Origin: Gemmatimonadota bacterium
GTDB lineage: Bacteria; Gemmatimonadota; Gemmatimonadetes; Gemmatimonadales; GWC2-71-9
Direction: 5' to 3'
Assembly (NCBI GenBank): GCA_009692115.1
Contig: SHZU01000010.1
Coordinates: 88,940-152,939 of the forward strand
DNA length: 64,000 nucleotides
In this document: in pieces, positions 9,294-20,000 of the stretch
Layout: the number at the start of each line of letters is the position of its first letter
Numbering within the stretch: position 1 is the first letter of the stretch
The notes under the pieces: generated by a model
The model's database searches: none
Seen by the model: only the letters and a program-made list of their open reading frames with translations
What the model was told of the DNA's origin: nothing
Made by a program: the position numbers and the translations under genes

Positions 9294-10091
9294 ATGGCTT
9301 CCGACCGGATCCTCTTCGAATCGACCGGCCCCCATACCGCCCTGATCCGGTTTAACCGGCCGGACCGGCTCAACGCCATGGACCGGGCATCCCTGACCGA
9401 CCTCCACGCGCTGGTGGGGCGACTGGCGCTGGAGCCTGGGCTCCGCTCGGTGGTCATCACCGGCACCGGCCGGGCCTTCAGTGCCGGCGCCGACTTGAAA
9501 GAAATGGATGCCACGCCCCAGCGGGAGGCCCTAGTCCGGGATGCCCACTGCCAGCTCCATCAATTTCAGGATCTGACGCGGCGGATGGTCGAGAGCCCGG
9601 TAATCTTCATCGCCGCCATGAACGGGATTGCCGTCGGCGTGGGTGCGGAGTTGGCCTTGGCCTCCGATATCCGGATTGGAACGGATGCCACGGAATTGAT
9701 GTTGTCCGAGGTCACGCGGGGGCTGTTTGAAACCAATGGCGTGATGCACTACCTGCCGAGGATCGTCGGCCATGGCCGGGCCGCGCAGTGGCTGCTGACG
9801 GGCGAGCGGGTGCCGGCGCCGACCTTGCTGGCTGCGGGACTGATTACCGAACTGGTACCCGCCGACCAGCTTCTGGGCCGAGCCACCGCGCTCGCCACGA
9901 CGGTGGCGGCCAACGCGCCGATCTCGGTCCGGCTGATCAAGAAACTGCTTCGGCGGACCTGGGAAGTGGACCTCGAAGCGATGCTGCAGTATGAGGTCGA
10001 TGGCATGATGGCCTGCATGGCCAGCGAGGATATCGAAGAAGGCCTTCGCGCCTTCATGGAAAAGCGACCACCGGTATGGAAGGGTGTCTGA
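9294..10091 (+). CDS. Enoyl-CoA hydratase/isomerase (crotonase) family protein
   Basis: This 265-residue crotonase-fold protein has the oxyanion-hole segments FSAGADLKEM and NGIAVGVGAELALASDIRIG. The first catalytic Glu position (GAELALASD) and the second (SEVTRGLFETNG) are both acidic, so hydratase activity is possible. The GLFETNG loop differs from the PGAGGTQRL loop of classical fatty-acid hydratases, so isomerase, hydrolase or ring-degradation roles are equally possible. It is followed at one-base distance by the CocE/NonD-type hydrolase gene, suggesting an operon, although their reactions do not obviously connect. It is divergent from the APC permease. Confidence 0.88.
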   Translation: MASDRILFESTGPHTALIRFNRPDRLNAMDRASLTDLHALVGRLALEPGLRSVVITGTGRAFSAGADLKEMDATPQREALVRDAHCQLHQFQDLTRRMVESPVIFIAAMNGIAVGVGAELALASDIRIGTDATELMLSEVTRGLFETNGVMHYLPRIVGHGRAAQWLLTGERVPAPTLLAAGLITELVPADQLLGRATALATTVAANAPISVRLIKKLLRRTWEVDLEAMLQYEVDGMMACMASEDIEEGLRAFMEKRPPVWKGV

Positions 10092-10092
10092 G

Positions 10093-11898
10093 ATGAATCG
10101 AATCGGACTGGGACTCGTCCTTGGTATTCTGGCCGCCACCCCACTCGCGGCCCAGCAACCCGAGCCGCTCCAGAGCTGCCCCGCCCCGGCGAATGCCGGG
10201 GCGGTCGAGGTCGCGCGGACCTCGGTGTACGTTCCCATGAACGACGGGGTTCGGCTGGCCGTCGACATCAATTTACCCAAGGGCCTTCCGGCCGGCGCCA
10301 AACTCCCCACAATTTTGGTATCGACGCGCTATTGGCGGGCCGCCGAGGGCCAGCCGGCGGGCCCGAATGAGCGGTTCTTCCTGGCGCGAGGATATGCCTA
10401 CGTCTATGCGGACGTCCGGGGCACCGGCGCCTCGTTCGGACAGTGGTACTACCCCTGGGCTCCCCGGGAGGTGCAAGACATCGGCGAGTTGGTAACCTGG
10501 ATTGCCAAGCAACCGTGGTCCGATGGCCAGGTCGGCTCGATCGGCACGTCGTACACCGGGAATACCGCGCAGTTGGTGGCCGCGGCGAACCACCCGGGTG
10601 TCAAAGCGGTGGTGCCCCGGTTCATGGACTTCGATGCCTACGCGGACTTGACCTATCCCGGGGGCGTCACCAACCAAATGTTGCTCCGCGACTGGGGCAC
10701 GATGGTCTACGCCATGGACATGAACAAAGTCCCGGATGCCCCGATGGGCGTCAGGCGGGTCGACGCGGACACCGACGGCAAACTCCTGGCCGGGGCGGTG
10801 GCGGATCACCAGAAGAACCCGCCCCTGCATCTAGCCATGGACAGTGCGATCGTTTATCGGGACGACGTCGTGAAGCAGTTCGGCGGAGCGACCAACGACA
10901 TGTCGGGCACCTACCGGTATCGCGACCCGGTGGAACGGTCGCGGGTGCCGATTTTCGGCTGGGCCGGCTGGCTCGACGCCGGCACGTCGCAGGGCGTCCT
11001 CAACCGGTTCCTCAACTGGTCCAATCCCCAGATCGTGGTCATCGGTCCGTGGAGCCACGGCGGGGGGTTCCACACCAGCCCCTTCTTCCCGGCCGACCGG
11101 CCGACCGAGCCGAGTTCCCTCCGCCAGACCGAGCAGGCCACCTGCTTCTTCGACCAACACATGAAGGGCAAGCCGAACCAGATGGCCGAGAAGGCCATCA
11201 TCTACTACACGTTAGGCGAGGACACGTGGAAGAAGACGACCACCTGGCCGGTGGCCGGGACGACCGCCCGCCGGTTCTACCTGGCCGGCGACAAGGGACT
11301 GGCCGCGGCGAAGCCGGCCGGCGGCGCCGACCAGTATCAGGTTGACTTCGACGTCAGCACCGGGACCCGGAATCGGTGGTACACCCAGTTAGGCGGGGCG
11401 GACGTGGTCTATCCGGATCGAGCGGCCCAAGACGCCCGGATGCTGGCCTATACCTCGCCGCCACTCGACCGGGACCTCGAGGTCACCGGGCACCCCGTCG
11501 TCACGCTCGAGGTGGCCTCGACCGCCCCGGACGGCAACGTCTTCGTCTACCTGGAAGATGTCTCGCCGGAGGGCGTGTCGACCTACGTGACCGAGGGGAT
11601 GTTGCGGACGCTGCATCGGAAGGTGTCCACCGGGAAGGCGCCGTACCGGACCCTCTACCCGTACCGGAGCTTCGAGCGGAAAGACGGCCAGCCGATGATC
11701 CCGGGGCAGCCGGCCACGCTGACCTTCCAGTTGATCCCGACCTCGGTGCTGTTCAAGGCGGGCCATCGGATCCGCATTGCGGTGGCCGGTGCCGACAAGG
11801 AAACGTTCCAACGCCTCCCGTCGAGCGGGAACGTCACCCTGACGGTGCGGCACGGCGGTTCGTTCATCGACCTTCCGGTGGTGCCACGCCGCCGGTGA
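10093..11898 (+). CDS. Secreted CocE/NonD-type hydrolase (Xaa-Pro dipeptidyl-peptidase S15 superfamily)
   Basis: This 601-residue alpha/beta hydrolase has a signal peptide (NRIGLGLVLGILAATPLAAQ). The N-terminal hydrolase core carries the nucleophile elbow IGTSYTGNTAQ. The acid lies in the GWAGWLDAGTSQG region and the base in IVVIGPWSHGGGF. A C-terminal galactose-binding-like jelly-roll domain follows (from about residue 420, ending RHGGSFIDLPVV), the usual CocE/NonD architecture. Family members cleave esters or acyl groups, such as cocaine esterase, alpha-amino acid esters and glutaryl-7-ACA. ATG 10093 is preferred to the GTG at 10084 because the signal peptide starts there. It lies one base after the crotonase stop. 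Confidence 0.92.
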   Translation: MNRIGLGLVLGILAATPLAAQQPEPLQSCPAPANAGAVEVARTSVYVPMNDGVRLAVDINLPKGLPAGAKLPTILVSTRYWRAAEGQPAGPNERFFLARGYAYVYADVRGTGASFGQWYYPWAPREVQDIGELVTWIAKQPWSDGQVGSIGTSYTGNTAQLVAAANHPGVKAVVPRFMDFDAYADLTYPGGVTNQMLLRDWGTMVYAMDMNKVPDAPMGVRRVDADTDGKLLAGAVADHQKNPPLHLAMDSAIVYRDDVVKQFGGATNDMSGTYRYRDPVERSRVPIFGWAGWLDAGTSQGVLNRFLNWSNPQIVVIGPWSHGGGFHTSPFFPADRPTEPSSLRQTEQATCFFDQHMKGKPNQMAEKAIIYYTLGEDTWKKTTTWPVAGTTARRFYLAGDKGLAAAKPAGGADQYQVDFDVSTGTRNRWYTQLGGADVVYPDRAAQDARMLAYTSPPLDRDLEVTGHPVVTLEVASTAPDGNVFVYLEDVSPEGVSTYVTEGMLRTLHRKVSTGKAPYRTLYPYRSFERKDGQPMIPGQPATLTFQLIPTSVLFKAGHRIRIAVAGADKETFQRLPSSGNVTLTVRHGGSFIDLPVVPRRR

Positions 11899-11914
11899 GC
11901 GGCGCCCAACCCGG

Positions 11915-13981
11915 TCATTTGATTGCTTCCCGGAGCTCAAGGTTGGCTTCGATTTCCTTCCGGGTCCGCCACGCATCGCGCATGGCTTTCTTAGAGTACA
12001 ATTCGAGCTGATCGCCGATGTGCTTGGACCCCGGCTGGGTCGAGTTGCCGTAGGCGGTCAGCACCTTGGCCCGGACCGGCTTCGAGAACTCGACGGCCTG
12101 GTAGTAGGTATCGCCGCCGATGTTGGTGAACTTCCCGTCCTTATCCGGAGCATAGTCGGCCACCCGGAAGACTCCGAATGGGTCACCACTCGCCCCGTTG
12201 CTGGGGAAATCGTACTGGCCGGAGCGGAGCCGCATGACGTCGCCGTACGGACGATCGAGGGCCCCGACGGATTTTTCGGTTTCCTTCGTCGCCAGACTGA
12301 GCGCCTCCGCGGCTTGGGCCGGGTTGGCCAGCCCGGCCGGCGTGGTCAGGGCCGAGTCGGGCCGCCAGGGCCTGGCAAAGATGTTGCCCTTGGAGGCCTT
12401 GAAGAGCGCCAAGACCCAATTCTGAAACAGCACCGTGCCCCGACTGCTGGCGTCAGCGCTCCGGTCCCACTTCTCGAGCACCTCGGCGGCCCGTTTGGCA
12501 TCGGCGTCACCCCGGGTCCGAGCGGCGTCGAGGAGCTCAGGCAGGAGGCGGTCGGCCAATCCCATCCGGGTCGAGTGCTTGTACTCGATCAGTTCCTCCA
12601 GTGTCACACTCGAATCGGCCAGCTGCATCGAGGCTGACTGTTGGGGCCGGAAGCTCATCCCTCGGGGCGAGACGTAGGCGGCGAACGAATCCGGATTGAA
12701 GATCAGCGGGAAGCTCACCGTCCACGGTGGATCGTTGGCGTTCTGGAACCACCCGGTGACCGGATCCATCAGGTGAGGCAGCTCCTGGTAGGGTAACATC
12801 TCGCTCCACACCAAGGCGGAGCTGTCACCTCGGACCGGGCCGGACCAATAGCCGAAGTCTCCGCGACTTCGTTTCGGGGTCTTCCCGCCGAAGAAGTAAT
12901 AGATGTGGCCGTCCTGACTGGCCGCCATGACGTTGAAGAACGGGACATGGATCTCCTTGACGACGCCCTCGAACTCCGCCATCGACTTGGCCGCGCCCAT
13001 CTTCCACCACTGGTCCCAGGCATTGGGATCATCGAGCCCGGCCACCCGGACCGCGAGGGCGGTCGTGGCGTCCTCGCTGAACACCGGGCCCTGGATGGAT
13101 TCTTTGACCAGCAGGGTGTCGGTCCGGATGGTGCCGCCCGCCCCCTTCACCGGGATCAACTCCGTCCGGCTGACGAATGGCTGCTCGGCGCCGTCGTAGC
13201 GGTAACCAGCGCCCTGCTTGACGAGCCGGTAGACATCGACCCCGTCTTGGGTGTTGACGGTGTGCGACCACCCGACGAAATCGTTGAAGCCAATGGCCGG
13301 GGTCGGCATCCCGACCAGGGTCGTGCCGTAGAAATTCCGATCGCCGGTTACCAGATGCGCCTCGAAGAACAGATAGAGATCTTTCCACAGCAGGTGGGGG
13401 TTCCCGAGCAGCAATGCGTTCCCGGTGGCTGACCGCTGGGGGCTGATAGCCCACATGTTGGAACCGGGCGGCGCGTCGTTGTTCATGGTCTCGGGCAGGT
13501 CGGCTTGGCCGAAGAACATGAACAGGAAGTTGATCACCCGCTGCCCGTGGGCCAGCGCATCCTGGGCCGTTACGGGTAGGACGACCTTGACGCTGTCGAC
13601 GATCCGGTCGGGATGCTGCGCCGCGTACTGATTGAACCCGGCGGCGAAGGCATCGAGATTGGCCCGGTAGGCAGGATTCACCTGCTGATACCACTGGGCC
13701 GCCCGGCCGGGGATTCCCATGGTCCGGACGAACCGATCGGTCCGGAGGTTGGCCTCCCCCCAATACTCCGAGGCCCGCCCCCGGGCTTCACCGTACAGCT
13801 TGAGGACGAGATTGCCGTGGGCCGCCGCCTGGGCATAGCCGAAGGCCTTGAAGGCCTCGACATCGTTCGTGGCGTAGATGTGGGGCACGCCCCAGGTGTC
13901 CCAGAGAATTTCCGTCTTGGTTGGAGCCTCCGGGCCGGCACAGCCGGCCGCCAAGGTCAGACCCACGAGAAGTCGCTTCAT
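11915..13981 (-). CDS. Penicillin-acylase-type N-terminal-nucleophile amidase, lipoprotein
   Basis: This 688-residue Ntn hydrolase of the penicillin amidase family (S45) is made as a precursor that self-cleaves. A lipoprotein signal (MKRLLVGLTLAAGC) is followed by an alpha-subunit-like part with DTWGVPHIYATN. The autoprocessing site lies in DAPPGSNMWAISPQRSATGN, where the Ser before NMWAI would become the N-terminal nucleophile of the beta chain. GNPHLLWKDLYLFFEAHL and GFNDFVGWSHTVNTQDGVD are further family blocks. Natural substrates may be N-acyl amino acids or acyl-homoserine lactones. ATG 13981 lies two bases past the stop of the acyl-CoA ligase gene, and it is the last gene of a four-gene unit. 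Confidence 0.93.
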   Translation of the reverse strand: MKRLLVGLTLAAGCAGPEAPTKTEILWDTWGVPHIYATNDVEAFKAFGYAQAAAHGNLVLKLYGEARGRASEYWGEANLRTDRFVRTMGIPGRAAQWYQQVNPAYRANLDAFAAGFNQYAAQHPDRIVDSVKVVLPVTAQDALAHGQRVINFLFMFFGQADLPETMNNDAPPGSNMWAISPQRSATGNALLLGNPHLLWKDLYLFFEAHLVTGDRNFYGTTLVGMPTPAIGFNDFVGWSHTVNTQDGVDVYRLVKQGAGYRYDGAEQPFVSRTELIPVKGAGGTIRTDTLLVKESIQGPVFSEDATTALAVRVAGLDDPNAWDQWWKMGAAKSMAEFEGVVKEIHVPFFNVMAASQDGHIYYFFGGKTPKRSRGDFGYWSGPVRGDSSALVWSEMLPYQELPHLMDPVTGWFQNANDPPWTVSFPLIFNPDSFAAYVSPRGMSFRPQQSASMQLADSSVTLEELIEYKHSTRMGLADRLLPELLDAARTRGDADAKRAAEVLEKWDRSADASSRGTVLFQNWVLALFKASKGNIFARPWRPDSALTTPAGLANPAQAAEALSLATKETEKSVGALDRPYGDVMRLRSGQYDFPSNGASGDPFGVFRVADYAPDKDGKFTNIGGDTYYQAVEFSKPVRAKVLTAYGNSTQPGSKHIGDQLELYSKKAMRDAWRTRKEIEANLELREAIK

Positions 13982-13983
13982 GG

Positions 13984-15606
13984 CTATTGGGTCCATTGGT
14001 GATGGCGGAATTGCTCGCGGAGCACCTTCTTGTCGAACTTGCCGACGCTGGTCTTCGGAACCGACTCGATGAAGACCACGTCGTTCGGCAGCCACCAGGT
14101 CGCGAACCGGTCCTTGATGGCGGCGATGATGTCGCCGGCAGTGAGCGTGATGCCCGGCTTCTGGACCACACACGCCAACGGCCGCTCCTCCCACTTGGGG
14201 TGATAGATCCCAACGACCGCCGCTTCGAGGACGCCGGGATGCATCATGATGGCATTTTCGAGCTCGACGCTCGAGATCCACTCGCCGCCGCTCTTGACGA
14301 CATCCTTGGTCCGGTCGACGAGCTGGAGGTACCCTTCGGGGTCAATGGTAGAGACGTCCCCGGTCCGGAACCAGCCATCCTGAAAACACTCGGCGCTCCG
14401 GGGATCGTTGTGATAGCCCTTCACGATCCAGGGACCCCGGATCTGGAGCTCGCCGAACGCGACCCCGTCCCAGGGCAACTCCTTCCCCGCCTCGTTGACG
14501 ATCCGGACTTCGACAAAGGGGGCCGGGGTGCCCTGTTTCAACCGGTATTGCAGTTCTTGCTCAGCCGGCAGATTCTGGAGATGTGGTTTGATGACGCAGA
14601 GGCTGCCGAGCGGAGTGGTCTCGGTCATGCCCCACGCGTGGGTAATCCAGACCCCGAAATCGTTCCGGAACCCTTCCATGAGCGAGCGGGGGCAGGCCGA
14701 TCCGCCGACGGCGATGCTCTTGAGCGAGGAGACGTCGTGTTGGTCCCGATTAACCTTGAGGTACTGGTATAGGGCGCCGATGATCGTCGGCACGCCACCG
14801 ATGAACGAGACCCCCTCGCTCTCGATCAGCTCCGCGACGTCCTGGGGCTGAAGGAACGGACCGGGCCAGACCATTTTGGCACCGGTCATCACGCCGGCGT
14901 ACGGCAAGCCCCAGGCGTTGGCATGGAACAGCGGCACGATGGCCAAAATGGCGTCGACGGCCCGGAGGTTCATCATATCGGCGCCGACCTGCACCATGGT
15001 GTGGAGCACGATCGCGCGGTGAGAGTACACCACACCTTTGGGGTTGCCGGTGGTGCCTGAGGTATAGCACATGGCGGCGGCCGAGTTTTCGTCGATGGCC
15101 GGGTAGCCTTGCGCTGGCTCCGACTCGGCCAGCAGCTGTTCGTAATCGAGCCCGACGGCCGGGTCGACCGGCTTTCCGTCGTCCGGGATGACAATGACGT
15201 GTTCGATGGTGCTGAGCTGCGGCCGGATCTTCTGGAAGAGCGGCAGCAACGTGGCGTCCACGCACACCACCTTGTCAGCGGCGTGGTTGGCAATGTAGAC
15301 GAGCTGGTCGGGAAACAACCTGACGTTCAGAGTGTGAATGACGGCCCCCATACACGGCGCCGCAAAATAAATCTCGAAGTGCCGGTAGGAATTCCAGGCA
15401 AAAGTCGCCACCCGATCGCCGGGCTTGACACCCAGTTTGGCCAGGGCGGTTCGGAGCCGGTCCACGCGGTCGACGTATTCTTTGTAGGTGTACCGGTGCA
15501 TCCCGCCTGGGGTTCGGCTCACGATTTCCCGGCGGCCGTGGAGGCGCCGGGCCCGCTCGAGCATCGTGGTGAGGTTGAGCTGCCAACCCATCATCAAGCC
15601 GTCCAT
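13984..15606 (-). CDS. Fatty-acyl-CoA ligase (AMP-forming)
   Basis: This 540-residue ANL-superfamily enzyme activates a carboxylic acid via acyl-AMP to acyl-CoA. The P-loop motif is MCYTSGTTGNPKGVVYSHRA, then HAWGMTETTPLG (A5), DGWFRTGDVSTIDPEGYLQL (A7), DRTKDVVKSGGEWIS (A8) and the catalytic Lys in KTSVGKFDKKVLRE (A10). Length and motifs fit medium/long-chain fatty acid ligases. The next gene is a penicillin-acylase-type enzyme, so the acyl group freed from N-acyl compounds could be activated here for beta-oxidation; that link is inference. The start could also be one of the Met codons five or six residues in. Confidence 0.93.
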   Translation of the reverse strand: MDGLMMGWQLNLTTMLERARRLHGRREIVSRTPGGMHRYTYKEYVDRVDRLRTALAKLGVKPGDRVATFAWNSYRHFEIYFAAPCMGAVIHTLNVRLFPDQLVYIANHAADKVVCVDATLLPLFQKIRPQLSTIEHVIVIPDDGKPVDPAVGLDYEQLLAESEPAQGYPAIDENSAAAMCYTSGTTGNPKGVVYSHRAIVLHTMVQVGADMMNLRAVDAILAIVPLFHANAWGLPYAGVMTGAKMVWPGPFLQPQDVAELIESEGVSFIGGVPTIIGALYQYLKVNRDQHDVSSLKSIAVGGSACPRSLMEGFRNDFGVWITHAWGMTETTPLGSLCVIKPHLQNLPAEQELQYRLKQGTPAPFVEVRIVNEAGKELPWDGVAFGELQIRGPWIVKGYHNDPRSAECFQDGWFRTGDVSTIDPEGYLQLVDRTKDVVKSGGEWISSVELENAIMMHPGVLEAAVVGIYHPKWEERPLACVVQKPGITLTAGDIIAAIKDRFATWWLPNDVVFIESVPKTSVGKFDKKVLREQFRHHQWTQ

Positions 15607-15615
15607 GGAGCCTTC

Positions 15616-17073
15616 CTATTGTTTGGCGTAGGCTTCGGCGTCGCGGAGCATCCGATCGAGCACGGCCCGGTCGAGGAGCCGCCCGCGAAGCATGACTGTT
15701 TGAATGGCCTTCACGTTCCGAATATCAGCGAGCGGGTCGGCGCTCAGCAGCACCAAACTCGCGATCTTGCCCGGCTCGATCGTCCCGAGATCGGACTTGT
15801 TCATGGCTAGCGCGGCGTTCCGGGTGGCCGCCTGCAAGGCGCCCAGGGGGGTCAATCCCATCTCGACCAGCAGGGCGAGCTCCCGGTGGAGGCTGAATCC
15901 AGGTACCAACGGCATGACCGCAGCGTCGGTGCCGGTCACGAATTTTGCCTTGGCCTCGACCAGGGCCCGGAAGGTCCGCATGGTGTGGGTCCACCGAACC
16001 CGCCCGCGATCGATGTCAGCCTGGGTTGACGTCGCCGGAACGCCATCCTCGAACTCGCGCGCAGCCTTCGGAACAAACCGGAGTTCGGGAAGATCGCGAG
16101 CGGCAGGCTCGTTCTTGAGCGCCTGGGTATGAAGAACGACCAAGGTCGGATCGAACCAGACGTCCTTGCCGGCCGCCGCCTTGGCAAAGGCCAACGCCGT
16201 ATTCCAATCGTAACTCGCATTGGCCGAATCACCCACGGCGATCCGGTACGACACATATGGCCAGAGGCGGAACCGCGTCTTGGCCGTATCGATGTAGCGA
16301 CCCAACTGCTCGAGCAACCAGCCTTGAAGCGCGGTGCCGCGGCTGGAGTTGGCCAAGCCAATTCCCCAGTCGTGCTCGATGGTACGGTGACCGGAATCGA
16401 TGGCCTCGGAGGCGAGCACCCCGTCCGGCACATGGCCGGCCACCACCAGGTGATGCTTCCGAGCCTGATCGAGGATCGCAAAATACGACGCCCGGGGCGT
16501 CTGGGAATGGACCTTGATGACGTCAACGCCGATGGTTGCGAGGGAGTCGACGGCCCGTCGCGCACTCTCTGGTGTCGGGACCGCAAGTCGACCGAGCGGG
16601 CGGGCTTTCGTAATCTGAACCCCGTCGAGTATCGGCCCGGCAATCAAGACGTCGGGACCCAACATCCGGCCGGCCCGGACCTCCTGGCGGACGTAGCCGC
16701 TTTCTTTGAGATCGCCGCCGACCTCGCGAATCGTCGTGACCCCATTGGCGAGGAACAGCGGCATCGCCCGCTCGCGATAGCCGGCGAGATGCACGTGCAT
16801 GTCCCAGAGCCCGGGGATCAGGGACATCCCCTTGCCGTCGATCTTGGTGGCCGGGGTCCCGACTTTGAGCTTCCCGGTGCGCCCAACGGCCACGATCCGG
16901 TCGCCGGCGACGGCGACACTCATGCCGGATTGGGCCGGGGCGTCGGTGCCGTCGATCAGGGTGACATTCTCGATCAACACCGTGACGGCAGGGCCCTCCG
17001 CGCCACCGCAGGCCGTCAGGAGTCCCGCGAGCAGCCAGGCCGCGATCGGTTTCACCGGGGCTCCGGTTCTCAT
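15616..17073 (-). CDS. Amidohydrolase-family lipoprotein
   Basis: This 485-residue metal-dependent hydrolase has the imidazolonepropionase/prolidase-like architecture. Its lipobox is LLAGLLTACGG, followed by a small beta domain (VLIENVTLIDGTDAPAQSG). The HxH metal motif is in GLWDMHVHLAGY, and further ligands lie in VVAGHVPDG and TIEHDWGIG. The final Asp is in FVTGTDAAV, and NKSDLGTIEPGKIASLVLLS closes the beta domain. ATG 17073 overlaps the upstream stop (ATGA), but GTG 17055 has a better GGAG spacing and cannot be excluded. Relatives hydrolyse Xaa-Pro or other peptides, lactams or lactones. It is coupled to the propeller/amidohydrolase gene upstream. Confidence 0.9.
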   Translation of the reverse strand: MRTGAPVKPIAAWLLAGLLTACGGAEGPAVTVLIENVTLIDGTDAPAQSGMSVAVAGDRIVAVGRTGKLKVGTPATKIDGKGMSLIPGLWDMHVHLAGYRERAMPLFLANGVTTIREVGGDLKESGYVRQEVRAGRMLGPDVLIAGPILDGVQITKARPLGRLAVPTPESARRAVDSLATIGVDVIKVHSQTPRASYFAILDQARKHHLVVAGHVPDGVLASEAIDSGHRTIEHDWGIGLANSSRGTALQGWLLEQLGRYIDTAKTRFRLWPYVSYRIAVGDSANASYDWNTALAFAKAAAGKDVWFDPTLVVLHTQALKNEPAARDLPELRFVPKAAREFEDGVPATSTQADIDRGRVRWTHTMRTFRALVEAKAKFVTGTDAAVMPLVPGFSLHRELALLVEMGLTPLGALQAATRNAALAMNKSDLGTIEPGKIASLVLLSADPLADIRNVKAIQTVMLRGRLLDRAVLDRMLRDAEAYAKQ

Positions 17074-20000
17074 TGGGGTCGGTCGAACGTCCCCACCGGC
17101 TTGGTGTCGCGCCGATACATCTCCGGCACGAGCCAGTAAGTGTCCCCAAACTTTCGGGTTCCGGGCCAGATCTCGTCCAGCGAATTCGCATCGTACAGGG
17201 TGCCGGCCTTCATCACGTACTGGATGTTGGCAGTGTTTCGAATGTCATCGAGCGGATTGGCATTGAGGATCACCAAGTCGGCCAGTTTGCCGACCGAGAT
17301 CGAGCCCAGATCATCCTCGAGCCCCAGGAAAATGGCGCCATGCATACTGGCGATTTCGAGCGCCGTCATGTTCCCGGTTGCCTTGGCCGCCATCCAGACA
17401 TCCCAATGACTCCCCAGCCCCGGTTGCTGCCCGTGGGAGCCCACCGCCGAATACCCGCCGGCCGCGATAATGTCGGCGATCTGCTGGGCTTGGATGCCCA
17501 TCGAGTAGTCGGTTTCCGGCCGCTTGATGAACCGGCGAGTGTGCGGAATCAGCTGGCGCCATGGCGTCCACTTCTGCTGCTTGGCATCGAGCCAGATCGG
17601 GCTTTCCTGCCAGAAGTATTCTTCGTTCCAGCCGCCGAAGCCGCTGACCAGCGGCGTATGGGAATAGACCGACCGGGTCTTGCCCATGAAAGTGGTGAAG
17701 TCCCGATAAAGCGGCGACTGCACGGTGACGTGTTCGAAGCCGGTGTGCCCGTCCATCGCCATGCCGACTTTGTGATTGAGATCCGCGCTGCCTTCGGAGG
17801 TAACCCGAAGGCCCAGTTCGCGGGCCGCGTCGACCGCCCATTGGCGCTGTTGGCGGGTGGGCTGGAGGTACTGTTTGAGCAGCATGGCCCCCCAGGACAT
17901 CCGCCGCTTGACCTCCGTAACCGCAACGTCCCGGCTGGTCACCTCGTTCGTGCCCGGTGAATCGCCGGCGGTCAGGGCTTCGGCTACGCTGAAGACCCGG
18001 GGCCCCACCGTCTCACCGGCTTCGATCAGCTCGGCCGTCGGAAACGCCGCCGTCGAGGAGGTGGAGGGATCGCTGGTCGTGGTCACCCCGTACGCCAGGT
18101 AGACGGCCGATTCGAAGTTGTGCTTCGGCATCATCCCGACATGTTCGCGGTGATGATGGGCGTGCATGTCGACCCATCCGGGAATGATGGTCTTGCCCGA
18201 AACACTGACGACCCGGTCGGCGCCTTTGGTGCTGCACGACCCCACACAGGTGATCCGGCCCGCCTTGATGAGGATGGTCCCGTTCGGAATGACCCGTTTG
18301 TTCTCCAGGGTAACGATCCGGGCCCCGGTCAGGGCGATGGTGCCGGGTGGAATGGCCCGAGGACTCGAGAGCGTGATCGTGGCGGAGTCAGTTTTTCCGG
18401 TGGTGACATCGTGGGAAAAGAACCGGTTGGCGCTCGCAAAATCGACGGCGCCGGCGTGCCGCCATCGTGGGTACAGCCCGCCCACCGTCGAGAGCGGCAC
18501 CGCGGTGAACGATCCGCCGGTCTTGGCAATCAGCGGGACCTGATCACCGGCGCCACCGGGGGGCAGCGGAGCCAGGTAGATGTTGTTGCCCTGATTGAAC
18601 GCGATCCACTTGCCATCGGGCGAGACGGCCGCGTCGGCCGAATTCTTGACGGTGGCGTGGATCCTCCGATCGGTGCCGTCCATCCGGACGGACGCGACCT
18701 GGAGCCCGGCGGGTTTCGTCTGGCCGTAGTAGAGCCGGCCGTCGGTTCCGACGGTGACCCGCACGTCGTCGGGGCCGCTGCCGGCGACGACGACCTGGGT
18801 GACGTCCGTTTCCTGGCCGCCTGCGACTGGGATCCGGACCAGGTCATAGTACGGATTCCGAACCAGCGTCGAGCCCCTGGCCGTGGCGCCCGACCCTCGG
18901 GCCACCACGATCTCTCGGCCATCGGGAGTCCAGGCTGGGTTCAGATACTCACCGGAATCGGCCGTCAGGCGGACCGGGGTGCCTCCCGCCACCGGTACCC
19001 GCCACAGGGCGCCACTGCGGGCGTCGTCGACCGTGGTAAAGGCAATCGATTGTCCGTCGGGCGACCAGGCCGGCTGGAACTCCTGCGGTTCAAACCCGGC
19101 CGGCGTCAGGCGCCGCGGGGTCCCCGTCGGGAGGTCCATCAGATAGATCCGGCCGAGCGCCTGGAACGCGAGGGCCCGGCCGGTGGGCGAGGCACTGGCC
19201 CACCGAACAAACCGCACATCAAACGCGCCGTCAGAAAGCTTGTTCTTGGTCCACACTTGTTCCGAGATGGTCCGGTGGACCCGAGCGGAGAACGGAATGG
19301 TGGACACCCGCCCGCTCGCCACATCGACGCGGCGGATCTTGCCCCCTTGATGGAGGACAATGCTCCGGCCGTCGGCCACCCAGCGGTATCCTGGGTACGT
19401 GCCGTTGAGCGGGATGCTCTCCTCCGACAGGTCCATCTCGACGGGGTCCATCAGGAGCCGCTCAGTCCCGAGACGGAGGTCGCGGATCCACAGCGCCGAC
19501 CGCGGCCCAAACACCTGGCCCTTGAACTCGAGGGTCCCGCCGGGAACCTTCCGCATGAACGCCAGGTAGCGCCCATCCGGACTCGGCTCGGCGGCGTAGG
19601 CCCCGCCGCTGGTGGAGCGGTCCTGCTGCTGCGACTCGCCGGCGGTAATCGGCCTGACCTCGCCGGTCTTGAAATCGTAGCGGTGGATTTGGATCGTGCC
19701 CTTGAGTACGTCTTCTTGGCCCCAAAACCCGGTGGGTTGGGCGGTATATACCTCGTAGTACAGAAACCGGCCGTCGGCCGAGGTCGTGGGCCGGGAGGGC
19801 ATCTTGCCCGGGGCACCTTTCACCAGTTCGACGCCTTGGCCGCCACTCCGGTGATACATCACCAGCGACCGGCCGGCGACCTCCTTGATCACAACGATGT
19901 ACTGGCCGTCCGACGTCCACACCGGCGAGCGCATCAGGGCCGTTGGTTCGAGGGCCACCGAACGGGGGTTCCCGCCATCGGCATCCATCAGCCAGAGGTT